A stretch of DNA of 64,000 nt, taken from assembly GCA_964020155.1 (NCBI GenBank), contig OZ026566.1:1674501-1738500 (forward strand), written 5' to 3'. Both the position numbers and the translations under genes were made by a program. The notes under the pieces were generated by a model, which made no database searches, was not told the origin of the DNA, and saw nothing but the letters and a program-made list of their open reading frames with translations. Origin of the DNA: Chondrilla cf. caribensis. Taxonomy: Eukaryota > Porifera > Demospongiae > Chondrillida > Chondrillidae. Below, piece by piece: positions 37,101 through 49,962 of this stretch. Position 1 is the stretch's first letter; the number at the start of each line of letters is the position of its first letter.

Positions 37101-40100
37101 ACAATGCTATGTTCGATTGATTCCTGTGTAAACTCAGGGCTCATTCACACAATTCCTTTGTCACCGTGTGGCTGTACACGCATGTCACGTGCAACAATGA
37201 TGCGGATGTTTCTAAGCGGAAATCCGTGCACAAACATTCGTGTGAACAAGGTAAAACACTGTCACCTTGAATCCATACATGAAGTAAAATGCGCCCGTGT
37301 AAACTGCACCTCAGTTCAAAACTTTGGGGACACATCTGAAGTTTGTATACGTATGTATGTACATGCATATACCTATGTGTATTGCTTAACAGAACTACTC
37401 ATCAAGAGAATTGTATTTTCATGTATATCATACATACGTATGTACATACACATACACTATGTTCTCGAGCAGCAAATTTCTATATGTGGTAACAACTGAT
37501 CACTGACAACTGATTAAAGGTTACACTTTTCAAGTATGTCATATCTTCAGGTGTACATAGATCATTCCCCAGATACATACGTACATATGTGTGAATGTAA
37601 CCTAGGTGATTATATGCAGTATAAACATGTGTACCTATAGTTCTATGTTTTAGTGACATCAGCATTATGAATAACCTACATACAGTGGGTGCCTTGTAAA
37701 TTAGCCTCTGACTAAAGTTACCAGTTTAAATACGTTTCCTTAATCTTAACCTTGAGTGTACATACATATATTCGAATTACGTATTCACCAATCCCAGTCT
37801 TAGAATCTCTATATTTGTGTATCACTAGGCTGTCTCTTCCCCCTTTTCCCTAGACTATTATGTTCATTTTATGATTTCTTAAATTTTTGCTATGTACGTA
37901 GGTCTGAGGAGTACCAGAAACAGGTTCTCCAAGAGCAAGGCATGATAAAGAAAGAGCTTGCCACAATGCAAGCTGCTATTGAAAATTTGCAGGAAGACAT
38001 TCTTCAGACTGAAAGGGATATTGAAAGACAAGGTCAGAAGGGATGTAGAAGCCGTTTATGGGGCTGGGGTGTTTTGCGTGGGTTGTCTACTGTAGTAGGA
38101 AGTGCTGTGACGTTCACTACAGGATAATCCGTTGTAATGGCTACTCCATGGCTTCTTTATGAATACAATCATCAAAGTTAAGCATACACTTATATGGTTT
38201 GCCTTCCACTTCTTCATGTGTCTCTGTATGATCATGTATTAAAAATATCATAACTGCCCTATGATGTCAGTGTCACATGACAGAGTACTTGTTGACTAAG
38301 CAATATTGGAAAGTACACTTGGTTTAATTTTACTCTTTAGTACTCCAATATATTTATTCTATGTAATATGATATACTTAATAAGGTCTTCTGTGATCACA
38401 GGTGTATTGTCATTTGTGTTCTGCCAGTAGTATTGGCCAGATTCTGCACACACGAGAATGTTGTCTCCATTTGAATTGCAGTGTTATTCTGTGTACCAGC
38501 CATTCAATCTTCTTCATGCTTTTACAGTGAACACACCCCAACTGACAACACTGTCTGTTAGTACATACTGTTCAATTGAATGTTGCTCACCAGAACTCAT
38601 TTTTATTAGGAGGTAGCCAACAATATCCCTCTACATGAACCAATTTCAATTTCTCTTTTTTTCTATTTCACAATCATTGGAATGTGTTTATGCTCCCAAT
38701 ACTTTGGAACTGTGAGAACTTCAACACAAAAACATGATAGCCTGGTGATAATGTTATTATACTGATGTGAACATTTGTAAGAATAAACCCCTTTTGCAGC
38801 TTTTACCACTCCTGTTGATAGGTTTATGTATGTAATGTGTTTTTGTAAGAACATTGTCTTCTACATTTGGTGAGAATGTGGTTAATAAAGGTGAAGAATA
38901 GGGGGAATCCTCAAGTTGACAGGGTGGTGAGGAGAAATCCCAAGTTTGAGGATTTTAGGAAAGACAACAGGGTGTGAAACACTGCTTGTGGTGAAGTTTG
39001 GACTGGGATACCCACCAAATGGGACTAAATGCTCATCCTCTCCTACGTAGATATAACTTTGAATAATAATTTCTCAGTTTCCTTGTATACATATGTGAGG
39101 ACTGATGACACTGCTATAAAGCATTATGTGTAGATGCCTGAGCAATGTTTATATGCTATTGTTACACCTCTTGTGTTGAAATATTACGTTGTACATATGT
39201 CAACACAGTACAACACAGAACATAGTGGTTTAAAGTACATATGTATGTATGCTCCTGAAGAACACCCCGTTCACGGTTGCTATATTGTTACTTGCTTATT
39301 TATCTCTAGAAAATTAAAGCCAATCTACATGTATATGTACATATACTGTTTTTCTTAGTGGAAAGAAATGATGTTCACTCTGCCATTCAACATGAAAACC
39401 TACGAAAGGAGTGTTTGTTGTCTGCCTTTTCTGTGGCTTGTGATGAGCGTTGTTTGTTATTGGATGAGATCTGTGCAGAGTTGAAGAAATGCATGGAAGC
39501 TCCACAGTTAGTTTTGCTAAGAATATTCTATCACAATCATGAAATACATATTATTTATTTCATGTGGAAATGTTCCCATATGCTACATGTGCCTACTATG
39601 TTGGTTTTGTGCGATTAGCTCTATATGAAATTGAATTGAATAACCCTTGTGCATATGTGGTCCGAACTGTACGTACGTTCGTACTAAAATGGTGATTAGT
39701 ACGTATATGTATGTACCTGCATATGACTGTATTCGTTTGCATAGGCACCATGTACTTACTTGTTTGGTGATGTAAAAAGAATGGCTACTTTATAGTGTAG
39801 TTATTGTGTGGAAAGTGGTGAATGGAAAAATATATGCAAAATTCCAATTTTCATTCCAGATCCAGTGATAAGACGTATTACCAGCGTACTGATGTTAGCG
39901 ATGACAGTAGGGTTTTATTGGAATCATCCTGTACTGTGAGTTCCTGGGGAACTATCCCTATGTATGACATACAAATGTACAAATGTTCGTTTCTGTGCAT
40001 TTGTGGGAGTGTGGTGCATACGTACAGTGCACATATCTATTGCTTCTGTGTATACATTCTTACAGGAACATAACTTATCTTCATAAATGCACACGTGCAG

Positions 40101-43100
40101 TATATTATTACAATGCAAGATTTTGGTCTTGGTACAGATGTACGTACATGTACACACTCTTTGTTCCCTGTCAGAGGTCACTTCGATTGGCTTGCCACGC
40201 CATTGGCGATATCCACAACCATAGCATTGCATCTGAAAGGTAAAGATGAGGTGTACGTGTACTATAGACACATACTATTATTGTACTTTCTGGAAGTACG
40301 TATGTGGTTGTCAGGTACATTGAGGATAGTTCTTTGTTTTCATTGATTCATCCAATCCGTAATGTCTATCATACATTTGCCTACTGTGCTGGTTCAGGAC
40401 TGAAGATATGCAAGAGGCTGTGTCAAGGCTTGAGGTACGTATGTATTGTGCAATGTGTGGTCAGGCATGTAATGCTGCACGTAAAAAGTGTTTCCTACAC
40501 CCCCCATTATTATAATGAATTTCTTTATGCTCATAAACATCCAAGGAATTGGTGCATACCCTCTCATGTACACTGATATGTTTCATTTTCCTGTGTGGTT
40601 AACAACACCCCTGGTTGCATATGTCCCCAGTCCAGAGTGTACAGGAGTACCAATCCAGAAATGCTTTTTATGTCCATCCTCCCCCTCATCCTTGGAAGTC
40701 CTTCAACACAACCTCAGACCTGTGTAATTACAAGTAGGACTTTGGAACTGCAATGATAGGCCTTTGGAACTGCAATGATTGAGACTAATATAATATTGTA
40801 CTATGGTCACACTTCTTCACAGTTTTTTTCATTTTGTCCAATAAAATGAATTTTAGTTTTGTGGTTTCATGCTATGTAATTTCATATGAAATTTATGGTG
40901 GCTTCCTCTTCCTGTTGTTGCACTAATATGGAAATTGTTTATCTTTCGTTGTCACATTGACAAATGCTCCCCCGTAATATTATTATGTTAGTCTCTGTTA
41001 GATTCATTTCCACCTGAGGAAGTCATTACTGGTCTAATTGAATGTGTGACACAAGGTGAACAAAGGATAAAGCATCTCAATGAGTCTATAGACCTCGGCA
41101 AAGATGAAGATGAATTAAGGTGTAGAATGTCACCCTTTTGTGCTATAGTACATATTTCAACTATTCTTAGTTCAACACTAAACAGTTGGAGGCCCCTTGC
41201 AAGCCCATTTGATAGTTCAAATCTGTACCTCATAATCCCATTAAATGACTTTCAAATCAAAGAATCTTCTGTAATAATGAATTTCATATTATGACATCAA
41301 ATGCCCATGATTATTAAGTGATTCTGTGTGCAGTCACGCAGAATACTACATACGTCAGTGGTTTAGCTTCATGTATATTCTTAACCCTGGTCTCTAAAAG
41401 GTGTTTGTGCTTAGATGGAGAGAACTGGAAAGACTTGTCACAAACAAAATCAGCAGTAGATGTCCTGAAACATCATATACAAGTTGGTCATTATGACTGA
41501 ATTCACAGTAGTGTATTGTACATTGTTCAAAAAGCATGCCACTAATAATATTTTTTGTTTTTACTCATCTGTTTTATATGTACTCCAATTGTTCATTAAA
41601 GGTTTGATAGATCTGCTACGTGTACCAAGCACATTGCTCTTATACCTACCATCCATTTGTCACCATGCATCGGGTTGGCCTGCGAGAACATAAGGGATAA
41701 GACTAATGTGCTCACAACTTTGCCAATTACGCTATTCTCCTATGTCTGCTCTGAGATATATGCAACTGTGCTACCCAAAGGTACTCTCATTCACAAAAAG
41801 AGTTGAGAGATTTGAATGTACATGCATAGATCCAATTTCAAGTACTCCACACCATTTTAAAGGGTTTTTTGAAAGTCCTACTGCTGCTCAATATGAGGTT
41901 GTCCATATCACTACTAGCCATGAAAGAGTGTATTACATCATCAAATGCTAACGAATCCTCTTATTATGGCTAGTTGTATCACTGCCGGTGGCCATTGTTA
42001 TACTGTCTGGAAACAGCTATCCTTGTAAATTCCTTCGAATTAATACTCTTCACATGTGTCTACCAATTATTCCAAAACCTATGCCAGCCACATCCCTTTA
42101 GACTGTCCTAGTTAGCGTCTACTTCGGAGGGCTCGGCAGCAATGAAAATTAAGTCGCACCGCTGCACATGATAATCTATTACTAAGTACTATATAATCCA
42201 ATGAACCACACTCCCCCACAGTGCAGACTAGCTAAATGAACTATGGGTTCATCAAGTGGAGCATGTCTGTGTCTGTGTTGTGATTCGTGTGAACGGCTAG
42301 CTGGATTGAAATGGTTCCTTTTATTCAAGGATCTCCAGCTGTCCCATGTACACAGTGCTTTAGCATTGGAAAGGTCCCTGCAGCGCGGAAAACACCTCAA
42401 AACGCAATTAGATAGATTGAAGGATCAAGCTGAGAATAACCTCACTGCTCAATTTGGTTGCCAAGGTGAAGCCTTACAAATTGCAAGGTGAGAATTCCAT
42501 ACGCCCACCTGATTAGGTCGTTACCGGGGTGAACTTGCACTGTGATTTGTAATAGGAAGTATGGAAGCCATTGAGTAGAATGCGCATTGGAAACTAAACT
42601 TAGAGTCAGTTCTATTAATAGTCAGAAGTGTATTTGTTCTGGTGCCTGTTTAATTATGTATGTCTGGTATGGCAAAGCTTCATTAAAATGCCAATATACA
42701 TTGTCTGTACTGCCAGCAGGTAGACAAATATTGCTGTATCATAAAAATGCCTCTAGACTGACTGTTGTTTCACTGTAGAGCCTACATTACCCCTATGCTG
42801 ACTCCATTGGAAACATATAACATGACATTTTTCATACAGTGAATTTTCATTAATCCGCAATTGGTTCAGGCGAAATTTTGGCAGATTAATGATATGGCGG
42901 ACTATACTGATCTTCTTCGAGATGTCTCCTACCATTTGTTGCACAATCTGTACATTCCGCGTCTTCGAGAAACGGTCTGTTAGTATTTTTTTACGTTGTT
43001 GTTGGATTCCTCTCTCTGCAATTGGAAATCTACTTCTTCTGCTTCATTGTCAAGTCAATTTTAGGATGCTTTGCTGCTATTTTGCTCTACACTAAAACAA

Positions 43101-45793
43101 CTACCTAAAAATTGGCAGATTATCTGTAACTGAAGTCCATACAAAAGTGCAAATTGATACACAGAAGAATGGCGGATGGCGGAATTGCGAGATGGCAGAT
43201 TACTTGTATAGCATAACCATACAAGTGAATTCGTTTCAAAATAATATGGCGGATAAAGCAGTTTGGTGGATTAAACCAGTGGCGGATTAACGAGAATTCA
43301 CTGTATCTTCAACCCTATGAGCTCATTAGTCCACATAATTCTTAGATCTGTGCTAAGAATGGAAATGGAAGAAGTTGGACAGACTGCTGCAAGCATATAC
43401 TTCAAAGATAAGTACAAAGATCTTACTGATCAAGTACAGGAACAGCAATCTGTGGTTCTCTCACTGAAACAAAAAGAGCTGAAAGTAAAAGAGCTCTACC
43501 ACTTAACAGTGAGCTAAACTGTTTTGTAATATAATATTCACTGTTTCCTATGTACAGTTGCAATATGCAGGTATAAATATGCATTTTTGACTCATAATTC
43601 AACTGGCTTAAACTTGTACAACCACAGGCTAACAGATCAGATTTCATAGACCTGTCCTTTGTTATATTTACCTCTTGGATGACTTTGATTCTTACTTGTG
43701 TGAATACTTGATACACACCTCAGTCTGCAACCACAGTAATAAGCCTGTGTTTAACTAGAAAATTTCTGCCATTTAGCTCATTGACTACATATGTTCTTTA
43801 TACGTATATGTATACAGTACATACATACATATATACATGCACATACATACAGATATACATTGTATATGTTTTTGTGAACATGTATGTAAAGTATTGTATC
43901 AAGCACCTGTCAGTCCAAGGTAATTACGTACCTGTGTAATTCCATCTTATCAGTCTTACTCACATACATTGACCCAGTTTCATAGCTCTCTAAAGGCTAG
44001 TAGTAACAGTGGAAATGGCCATTATTTCTGCTGTTTCTGCCCTTCCCACCATGTACATCCCCTTGTAAACACAGCATGTGTGGAAAGAGTGGGTGTCTGC
44101 CATGACATCACCACCTCCATCCTATTGTAGGAGTCCAGACAAAGATCCACTAAGGAATTGGTGAAACTTAACACCCATCTAAACCAACAATTGCAGAGAC
44201 AACAAAGAGATGTGAGCTATCTCTGAGACACACAACAATGACATCACTTGTTTACTAGTAATGTCTGTATCACAAGTAGCATGGTTGGTTGGTACTTTGT
44301 GCTGCACTATACTTGAACCTAACATGGGTATTCAAAGTGGTTTTGCATTGGAGTACAATGCCTTATCCTTCAGATGGCTCAATATAGAAGGAAAGCAATA
44401 TGCACTTGTGAGCTAGGCATCACTACTCTGGTCAGTAGCCTGAAGAATAGTCCACTGCAAGAAATCAAACAGTTTATGGCAGTAGACTACCAAGAGCTGA
44501 ACTAGTGAGTCACTTAAGATCTTAAATGTTGGTCTCTTCTGTGCACTGTGCAGTGTTCAATGTTAGTTTCACTACCAACCACATCAAAGTTCTTGTGAAG
44601 AACACCTTTGAGAAGTTAATGTTGGAGAACATTTTTGAGGTTACTGTATCTCAAACATAATATAGGTAGACCCCTTGCATGTATGTATACTTGTGGGTAT
44701 ACAGATGCTCTAAAGTAAACAGTTAGTAGTGTTAGTTCCCATTGTTGATCAAGTGTCACATGCGTCCAGGTTACAAGTCCATATAAGGAAACAACAGGTT
44801 TCCTGTATCACATGATACACTTGTAATGTTACTATTAGTAGAGTGTTGGTATTTTGGCTCCGCCTTTCTGGAAGTAGATCATGAATCTCATTGTGTTTGT
44901 CATTACAGCCTACATTGGAACAGAAGCCTTCTACATAAGCAGCACTGGCTTATTACCAATCTTGCCATGGGTGATCAGTGGTGTACTGCCAGTAGTGTTG
45001 AGCAAGTACTCCCATACATCAGCACTATGTTGAGGAAGGGTTAGTACTGTGTTGTCTTAAACTACTCATTCTGTAATGTTTACTGTTTTTACTTAAATTC
45101 TAGAACAATCTAGCACATTCAATGAAATTATTCTGTTATTATTACTGTGATTGCAGTTAATGTCCTTCAGGATCAATTGAACTATTACAACAGGTCTATC
45201 AATGCTGCCACATGTAATAATGTGGTTAAGTTAGGTACGTGAACCTGCCGTGTGTACTTCCTATTCCACTACATCATAGCATGTGTTCTACCATGCAACC
45301 TGTATCCAGGTTGGCATATGCCTGTGTTATTACATTCACTTGGACCCATGCAAACTGCATCAACCTTTGCTTATAGGAGTATTTCTGATGAAAAGGCGGA
45401 TTTGGTGTGCCCTTTACGTTGTTTACTAACTATGTACATTAGAATACATTCCTCTTGTAGAACTTCTCAATCATTTGGATGCAATCAAGAAGGAGGAAGC
45501 ACAGCAAGCTGCCACACTCATCAGGGACTTGCAAAATGCTTCGAGTTTGCTTGATGCTTGTAATGATGTCAATAGTGAAATCCATCATTGGTGAGCATAA
45601 ATGTCCTCAATAGGTTAAGGTGATTTGTTTTCGAATTCTGTTTTCCCTTCTCTGAACCAGGTGGAGCTGCCCCGTGCAGGGCACCGTACCCTGGGTTACC
45701 AGGGAAGAGATGAACTTTCAAGAGTGGAAAAAGCAGTGGACCCTCCTAGCAACTAAATTAAGAACATTGCAACGTTCAGTTGCACCAGAATGA
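34104..45793 (+). CDS. HAUS5: HAUS5, augmin complex subunit
   Basis: Twenty exons modelled: 34104-34222, 34716-34781, 37902-38032, 39359-39506, 39860-39935, 40175-40239, 40315-40358, 40406-40434, 40631-40733, 41002-41119, 41415-41482, 42364-42487, 43346-43508, 44131-44211, 44374-44504, 44909-45039, 45157-45234, 45310-45378, 45461-45590, 45661-45793; about 668 codons (human 633). Landmarks: EESIQL then GGNETAWINLFEITFGTER (human ESTLRRLCLGQGADIWAY); SFPPEEVITGLIECVTQGEQ (human NHPPGHVLAALEHLAAERE); the C-terminus HHWW, then EEMNFQEWKKQWTLLATKLR (human DWWEQ, then LPQWRLRWVQAQGALQ). Long coiled coils lie between. Known role: subunit of the eight-protein augmin complex, which recruits gamma-tubulin ring complexes to spindle microtubules. 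Exon 8 needs an AAG acceptor and is the weakest. A possible poly(A) signal AATAAA is at 46158. Confidence 0.85.
34828..34922. repeat. perfect 38-bp inverted repeat (hairpin)
   Basis: Left arm 34828-34865 (GACAAATTGTATCACTGGAT...) and right arm 34885-34922 are exact reverse complements, separated by 19 bp. It lies in the 3.1-kb second intron of the HAUS5 gene. Probably a foldback or MITE end structure. Confidence 0.85.
35548..35645. repeat. imperfect inverted repeat in HAUS5 intron 2
   Basis: GTGTCATTTGACTCAAG and CACCTTTGATCTTAT at the left pair with ATAAAGATCAAAGGTGAG and CTTGAGTTGAGGGACAC at the right. It is an imperfect foldback of about 100 bp with no ORF. Confidence 0.55.
42837..43303. 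mobile_element. TA-flanked DNA element (pogo/Tigger-like MITE)
   Basis: 467 bp. The left end is CAGTGAATTTTCATTAATCC and the reverse complement of the right end is CAGTGAATTCTCGTTAATCC. TA dinucleotides flank both ends (42835-42836, 43304-43305). Internal text repeats GGCGGATTA. No transposase frame is seen. It lies in the HAUS5 intron between exons 12 and 13 and ends 42 bp before exon 13. Confidence 0.8.
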
Positions 45794-46440
45794 TAACGTG
45801 AACTACAGTATGTGGAACTTTTTCTCATTTAATGTTAATCATTCCTATCCATTGTTCTTAATGATGTAGTTATCCCACTGGAACTTTCACTGACAAAAGT
45901 TCTCGACAAATACTTATTGTTCATTGCATAATATCATGGTGGGTGGTGTAATCCTTTGAGCAATTAGTAATACAATATTCATGATCAATAATAATCATTA
46001 CTTTATCAAAATAGTAGGATAATAATCAGAAATAATATAATATCTTTCCATTTGACCTGTCTAAGTAGTAGTACATTCTTAGGTAGAATGACAGTCATTT
46101 AATCTTAAGATTTTTACCAAAATGCATCCCAATAAGTGGGGTTCAGAGGTTATATTCAATAAAGCTATTGTGACTTGAAATTTAATGCACCAAGAACCGT
46201 TCAACTCTGATAAGAAAGTTCATGGATACTACCATGTCCTATATGTTACAAATTGTAGGATTATGTCATTGTTATCATTATTACCATTATTCTAACCTCA
46301 TACCTCAAAATCAGGGAATACGCGCGTGTACATCTAAACCAAATTGTGATTGGGCTACAAGGTCAAGTACAGTTGGTCATCAGTGCGCCTGACGAACGTG
46401 ACATACAACGTACGCAAGCTAGCGTGTCTGCATAGTTGTG
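45794..46440. other. intergenic, HAUS5 / bZIP gene
   Basis: Holds the HAUS5 3' UTR (AATAAA at 46158) and the distal promoter of the bZIP gene, including GTGATTGG (an inverted CCAAT) near 46347. No gene seen. Confidence 0.45.
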
Positions 46441-46470
46441 GTTAGTTCAGTTCCGGTTCCAAAGGAAAGA

Positions 46471-46478
46471 TATATAAG
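46471..46478 (+). promoter_or_regulatory. TATA box of bZIP gene
   Basis: TATATAAG in the context AAAGATATATAAGGGAGC, about 100 bp upstream of the start codon at 46575. A TATA box fits the fast-induced promoters usual for Fos/ATF3-type genes. It contrasts with the TATA-less bidirectional promoters elsewhere in the window. Confidence 0.6.
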
Positions 46479-46574
46479 GGAGCTGTTATGACTTCATTCA
46501 CCAAAAAATTTGGAAGCTTGTCAGCATTCATAAAAAGGCTTGTTGTGGTTACTAATTGATTACCAATTGACGCG

Positions 46575-47421
46575 ATGAACTCCGGTTTCTATGGTGTACC
46601 GTCCGTGAACGAGGGTGTTGTGGCTAACGGTGGTTATTGGCAACCAGTCGACTCTATGATACCCGCGATGTCAACGGCTAACGAAAGTTACTCCCAGATC
46701 GATCCTAGTGGAACTTCGGTAAGTGTTCTATTCTATCAATAACTTTAGATAATAACGAGTATTTAGACGAGTGTTTCTATTCGTTGACTTTTCAACTCGG
46801 CTTTAAGTTGTTCTTTCTTACTTTCTACGCAGATGACGAGTTATCCCGAATTCAGCGTGGTCCCTTCAGTTGTCTCCTCTGGTGCTTCACCTACGACCTG
46901 TGTTACCACAGACAGTAGTTACCGTCACCCGGGATCTCCTGCTGGGTCCAAAGGAGGATCGGGAGGACGGCGAAGGGCCGTCAACCGTTTACCGCCCAAT
47001 ATCGATCCTTGTTTGATCGCCCCTTTGAAGAAGAGACGCATTGATGAGAATCGTCTGCCGAACACCGAACGAGAGAAACTTGTCTTGAAGAGAGAGAAGA
47101 ACAGGGATGCAGCCGCCAAGTGCAGAATGAAGAAGAAAGCTGTTACGGAGAAACTCCGTGAGGTACGTATCTCTTTTGGTGGACTATTTGTGTGAACCTC
47201 TCTATTTCTGTAAACCAGCATTATTCGTAACATTACCTACATTGAAGTAACGACATTCAAAGTTGATCATTCGTTCTCTATTGTAATAGGAGCACGAATT
47301 CTATTCCGTCAGTAATAAGGCAATGGAAGAGGAAATTCGCGATCTTTTGAAAGAAAAGGAAACGTTAGAGAGACTTCTACGAGAGCACAAGTGTAGTAGT
47401 ATGGCGAAATCCAAGGCATGA
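46575..47421 (+). CDS. Fos/ATF3-family bZIP transcription factor
   Basis: Three exons: 46575-46718, 46833-47162, 47290-47421; all phase 0; 201 codons plus stop. The basic region is at residues about 130-152 (KREKNRDAAAKCRMKKK), close to the ATF3/Fos signature with Asn, Ala-Ala-Ala, Cys and Arg at the DNA-contact positions. The zipper follows with heptad positions L156, Y163, M170, L177, L184, H191; the closing His in HKC is shared with Fos (AHRPAC) and ATF3 (LHRPTC). The N-terminus is Ser/Gly-rich with a basic patch (LKKRRIDE). The exon split right after the basic region is common in this family. Expected role: nuclear, AP-1/CRE-type dimeric regulator of stress and growth responses. The sequence does not decide between Fos, ATF3 and JDP2 orthology. 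Confidence 0.9.
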
Positions 47422-49323
47422 ACGTGAACACTTTTTCAGAGAAGCCTGAACTCTCACATCCAATTGTGTTGTTTTAAAAACTAACTCATAGAACCTATTT
47501 GTTCAAGATTATTTTGTTAACTTCCAACATACTAGCGATTTTCAGTGTTGCATAAGTATACCTTTAGTATTGTACACTCTTGTCACTGTGTGAATCAGTG
47601 CAGACTTCTTACCCCGCCTGTTTGCGCTGGAGGTAAAGTGATTATAATAATGAATCTTTATAATAATAATACATTGTATCGTTGAAGTGAGCTAGAGTTG
47701 ATACGAAAATTATTACATGTGATATATTCCTAAGTACTTGTAGCACTTGAATGTGCAAAGCAAGTATACAAGCTAGTGTAAACCCTGCACTAGAATATAT
47801 GCAAACTATTGGCATGGCCTTGCGGCCTCACCTACATGCAGCATATGATCATGACTAATGTGGTATTGGAGTGCAGAAGGACCTCTATAATGCCATCTTT
47901 GGTTCCTCACTTTAATCCCCTATTATGGTGTTGCTGACATATCCATGTGCTGATTTGTTGTTTCAGCCACTATCATATTACTGCACTTGTATCCACAAGG
48001 AATGTGGGTTTGGAGCAACACTACAGTGCACATGGAGGCCCTGTTGTATGGATTTCCAACTGCTTGTCCCAGGTAGTGGATCCCTCACAACACTATATAG
48101 GGAAGTATTGACCTGAAATGCATTGAGACCCACTGTAGACAGTATGTGTTATAACATTGCATGTTGCTACACCTCACTAATCTATGATGTGCTATATACA
48201 GCACAATGTGTACACATCTGCAATACTGTGCACATCCATGTACATATATATCATTATAGTGTTACTGTTGGTGCAATTATAGTATCCATGGTATACACTG
48301 TATTTGAGAGATTTATTGATACTCTGTACAGCTTACCTGTGTAATCTATCATTTTTCGGCTCTTGCTTGTTTTGATAGTTGGTGGTTAAGAGAAATGAAG
48401 TTTAAACACACCCAAGGTGACTATAATCAATAACAGTGGTTGTTGCTGCAAGTTCACTTAGAGCTATCATGCGTCATGCAGTCTCAACTATTTCAAAAAA
48501 TTCATAAATCAGGTCATTTTAATTTGATATAATATTATGCTGGTTGGAAATTTTAGCAAATGCACATAATAATTGTAGCACCTACCAAGGGACTACAATA
48601 TGTATTACAATGTAGTATGGCCATATTGCTAGATCCTTCAGAGAGGAACTGAAAATTTTTCTCATGGTAGGAATTCGCTGACCTTGTTTGCCCTATTATC
48701 ACACAGCATATCTGACATGCTGGGTGACAATTAGGTGTAAATTTATGTACTTGTGTGATTCTTGTATGTGTCAGTGATCCAACTAAACCATGTCTAGACT
48801 GGAAATAGCACCAATAGCCTGGCATCACACCATAATACATAGAGGCGAATGTATGCACCGCTTCTGGGTTTTGTACAAAGTATTCTTTCCAAATTGTTGA
48901 TGTTACATGTAAACTATGGATGAACCTTTATCTTTTGCTTGGAAAGCCTTTCAGCTTGGGGTTGAAATGTTCAGGCTGAAAACATGAAAGATTGCCGAAA
49001 CTGTTTCTAAACACTCCAGAAGCTGAAAGGTTTCTCAAAAAGATGAGTTCAATGCAGTTAGAAATCCCCGCCATGTTAATGAACCTATAGTTTGGCTCTA
49101 AATCTACATCTATCTAGGCCTGTTGTAATCACCTCCATCATGGGGATACAAAATTCATGATCCATGATATCCGGACCACAGGAAATCCATCAACTTTGAT
49201 TGGTAGAGTTCAACTAGTTTCATACTCAAAATCACACAATATCAATAAAGTACATACTTGATGTACGTACACGTTCACATGCACATAAACATGCATACAT
49301 GATAAAAGATTTTTAAAGGCGAC
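47422..49323. other. intergenic, bZIP gene / OVCA2
   Basis: 1.9 kb between the convergent bZIP and OVCA2 genes. No ORF with protein character, RNA gene or clear repeat was recognised. AT-rich 3' UTR-like sequence follows the bZIP stop. Confidence 0.5.
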
Positions 49324-49962
49324 CTAAGCAAAAGTACCCATAAAATCAAGTAGTTGCTGCTTTAGTTCTGATGATGATGGCACATAGTGACCTCCTTTAT
49401 GGCGGTGTGCACAACTGTCCACAAACATTGATGCAAGCTCGATACTTGAATCAACTGGAATCACTCCATCATCATCACCATAGATGTGGAATGAAGGACA
49501 TACAAACTGAGAAGTATAAACGCCTATGTGGGCAGTCAAAAGAGATTTGAAACCGGATATAAAGATAGCGAATTTGAATTTTATGCTCGACGAAGGATCA
49601 GTCAACTTATTCACTAGAAGAGACACGAAGGATGCTCCTTGACTGAAGCCAAGAACACCGTCAAAAGGCCCTTCACACCGGAATGTATCTTCTACCAGCT
49701 GTAACGATTCTTCGTATCCCATACAAACATCTGTAGAGTCCATTGCGTTATAGGACTTCTCTGGGCGAGAGAACCACCATCCTCTTTCTTGAAGACTGTC
49801 CTCGCGGGTGGCATTTTCGGGTCCGGGAATAACATGCGGGGCTTGTAAGAACACAAAATCAACACTTTTCTTCAAGATTTTTCTAAAGGCACCAGTCTTT
49901 TCTCTAAATAATTTCTCGTTTTGACGATATCCATGAAGACAGAGACAACGCATCTTCGCCAT
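49324..49962 (-). CDS. OVCA2: OVCA2-type serine hydrolase (FSH1 family)
   Basis: Single exon, 212 codons (human OVCA2 227). The start MAKMRCLCLHGYRQNEKLFR matches the family opening (LCLAGFRQSERGFREKTGA). An alpha/beta-hydrolase triad is visible: Ser107 in GFSQGA, Asp165 in GDDDGVIP, His192 in GGHYVP. RGWWFS (about residues 60-65) is a further family landmark. Known role: OVCA2 is an esterase with preference for long-chain alkyl esters; the yeast relatives are FSH1-3. It is head to head with the sororin-like gene, with 69 bp between start codons. Confidence 0.95.
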   Translation of the reverse strand: MAKMRCLCLHGYRQNEKLFREKTGAFRKILKKSVDFVFLQAPHVIPGPENATREDSLQERGWWFSRPEKSYNAMDSTDVCMGYEESLQLVEDTFRCEGPFDGVLGFSQGASFVSLLVNKLTDPSSSIKFKFAIFISGFKSLLTAHIGVYTSQFVCPSFHIYGDDDGVIPVDSSIELASMFVDSCAHRHKGGHYVPSSSELKQQLLDFMGTFA

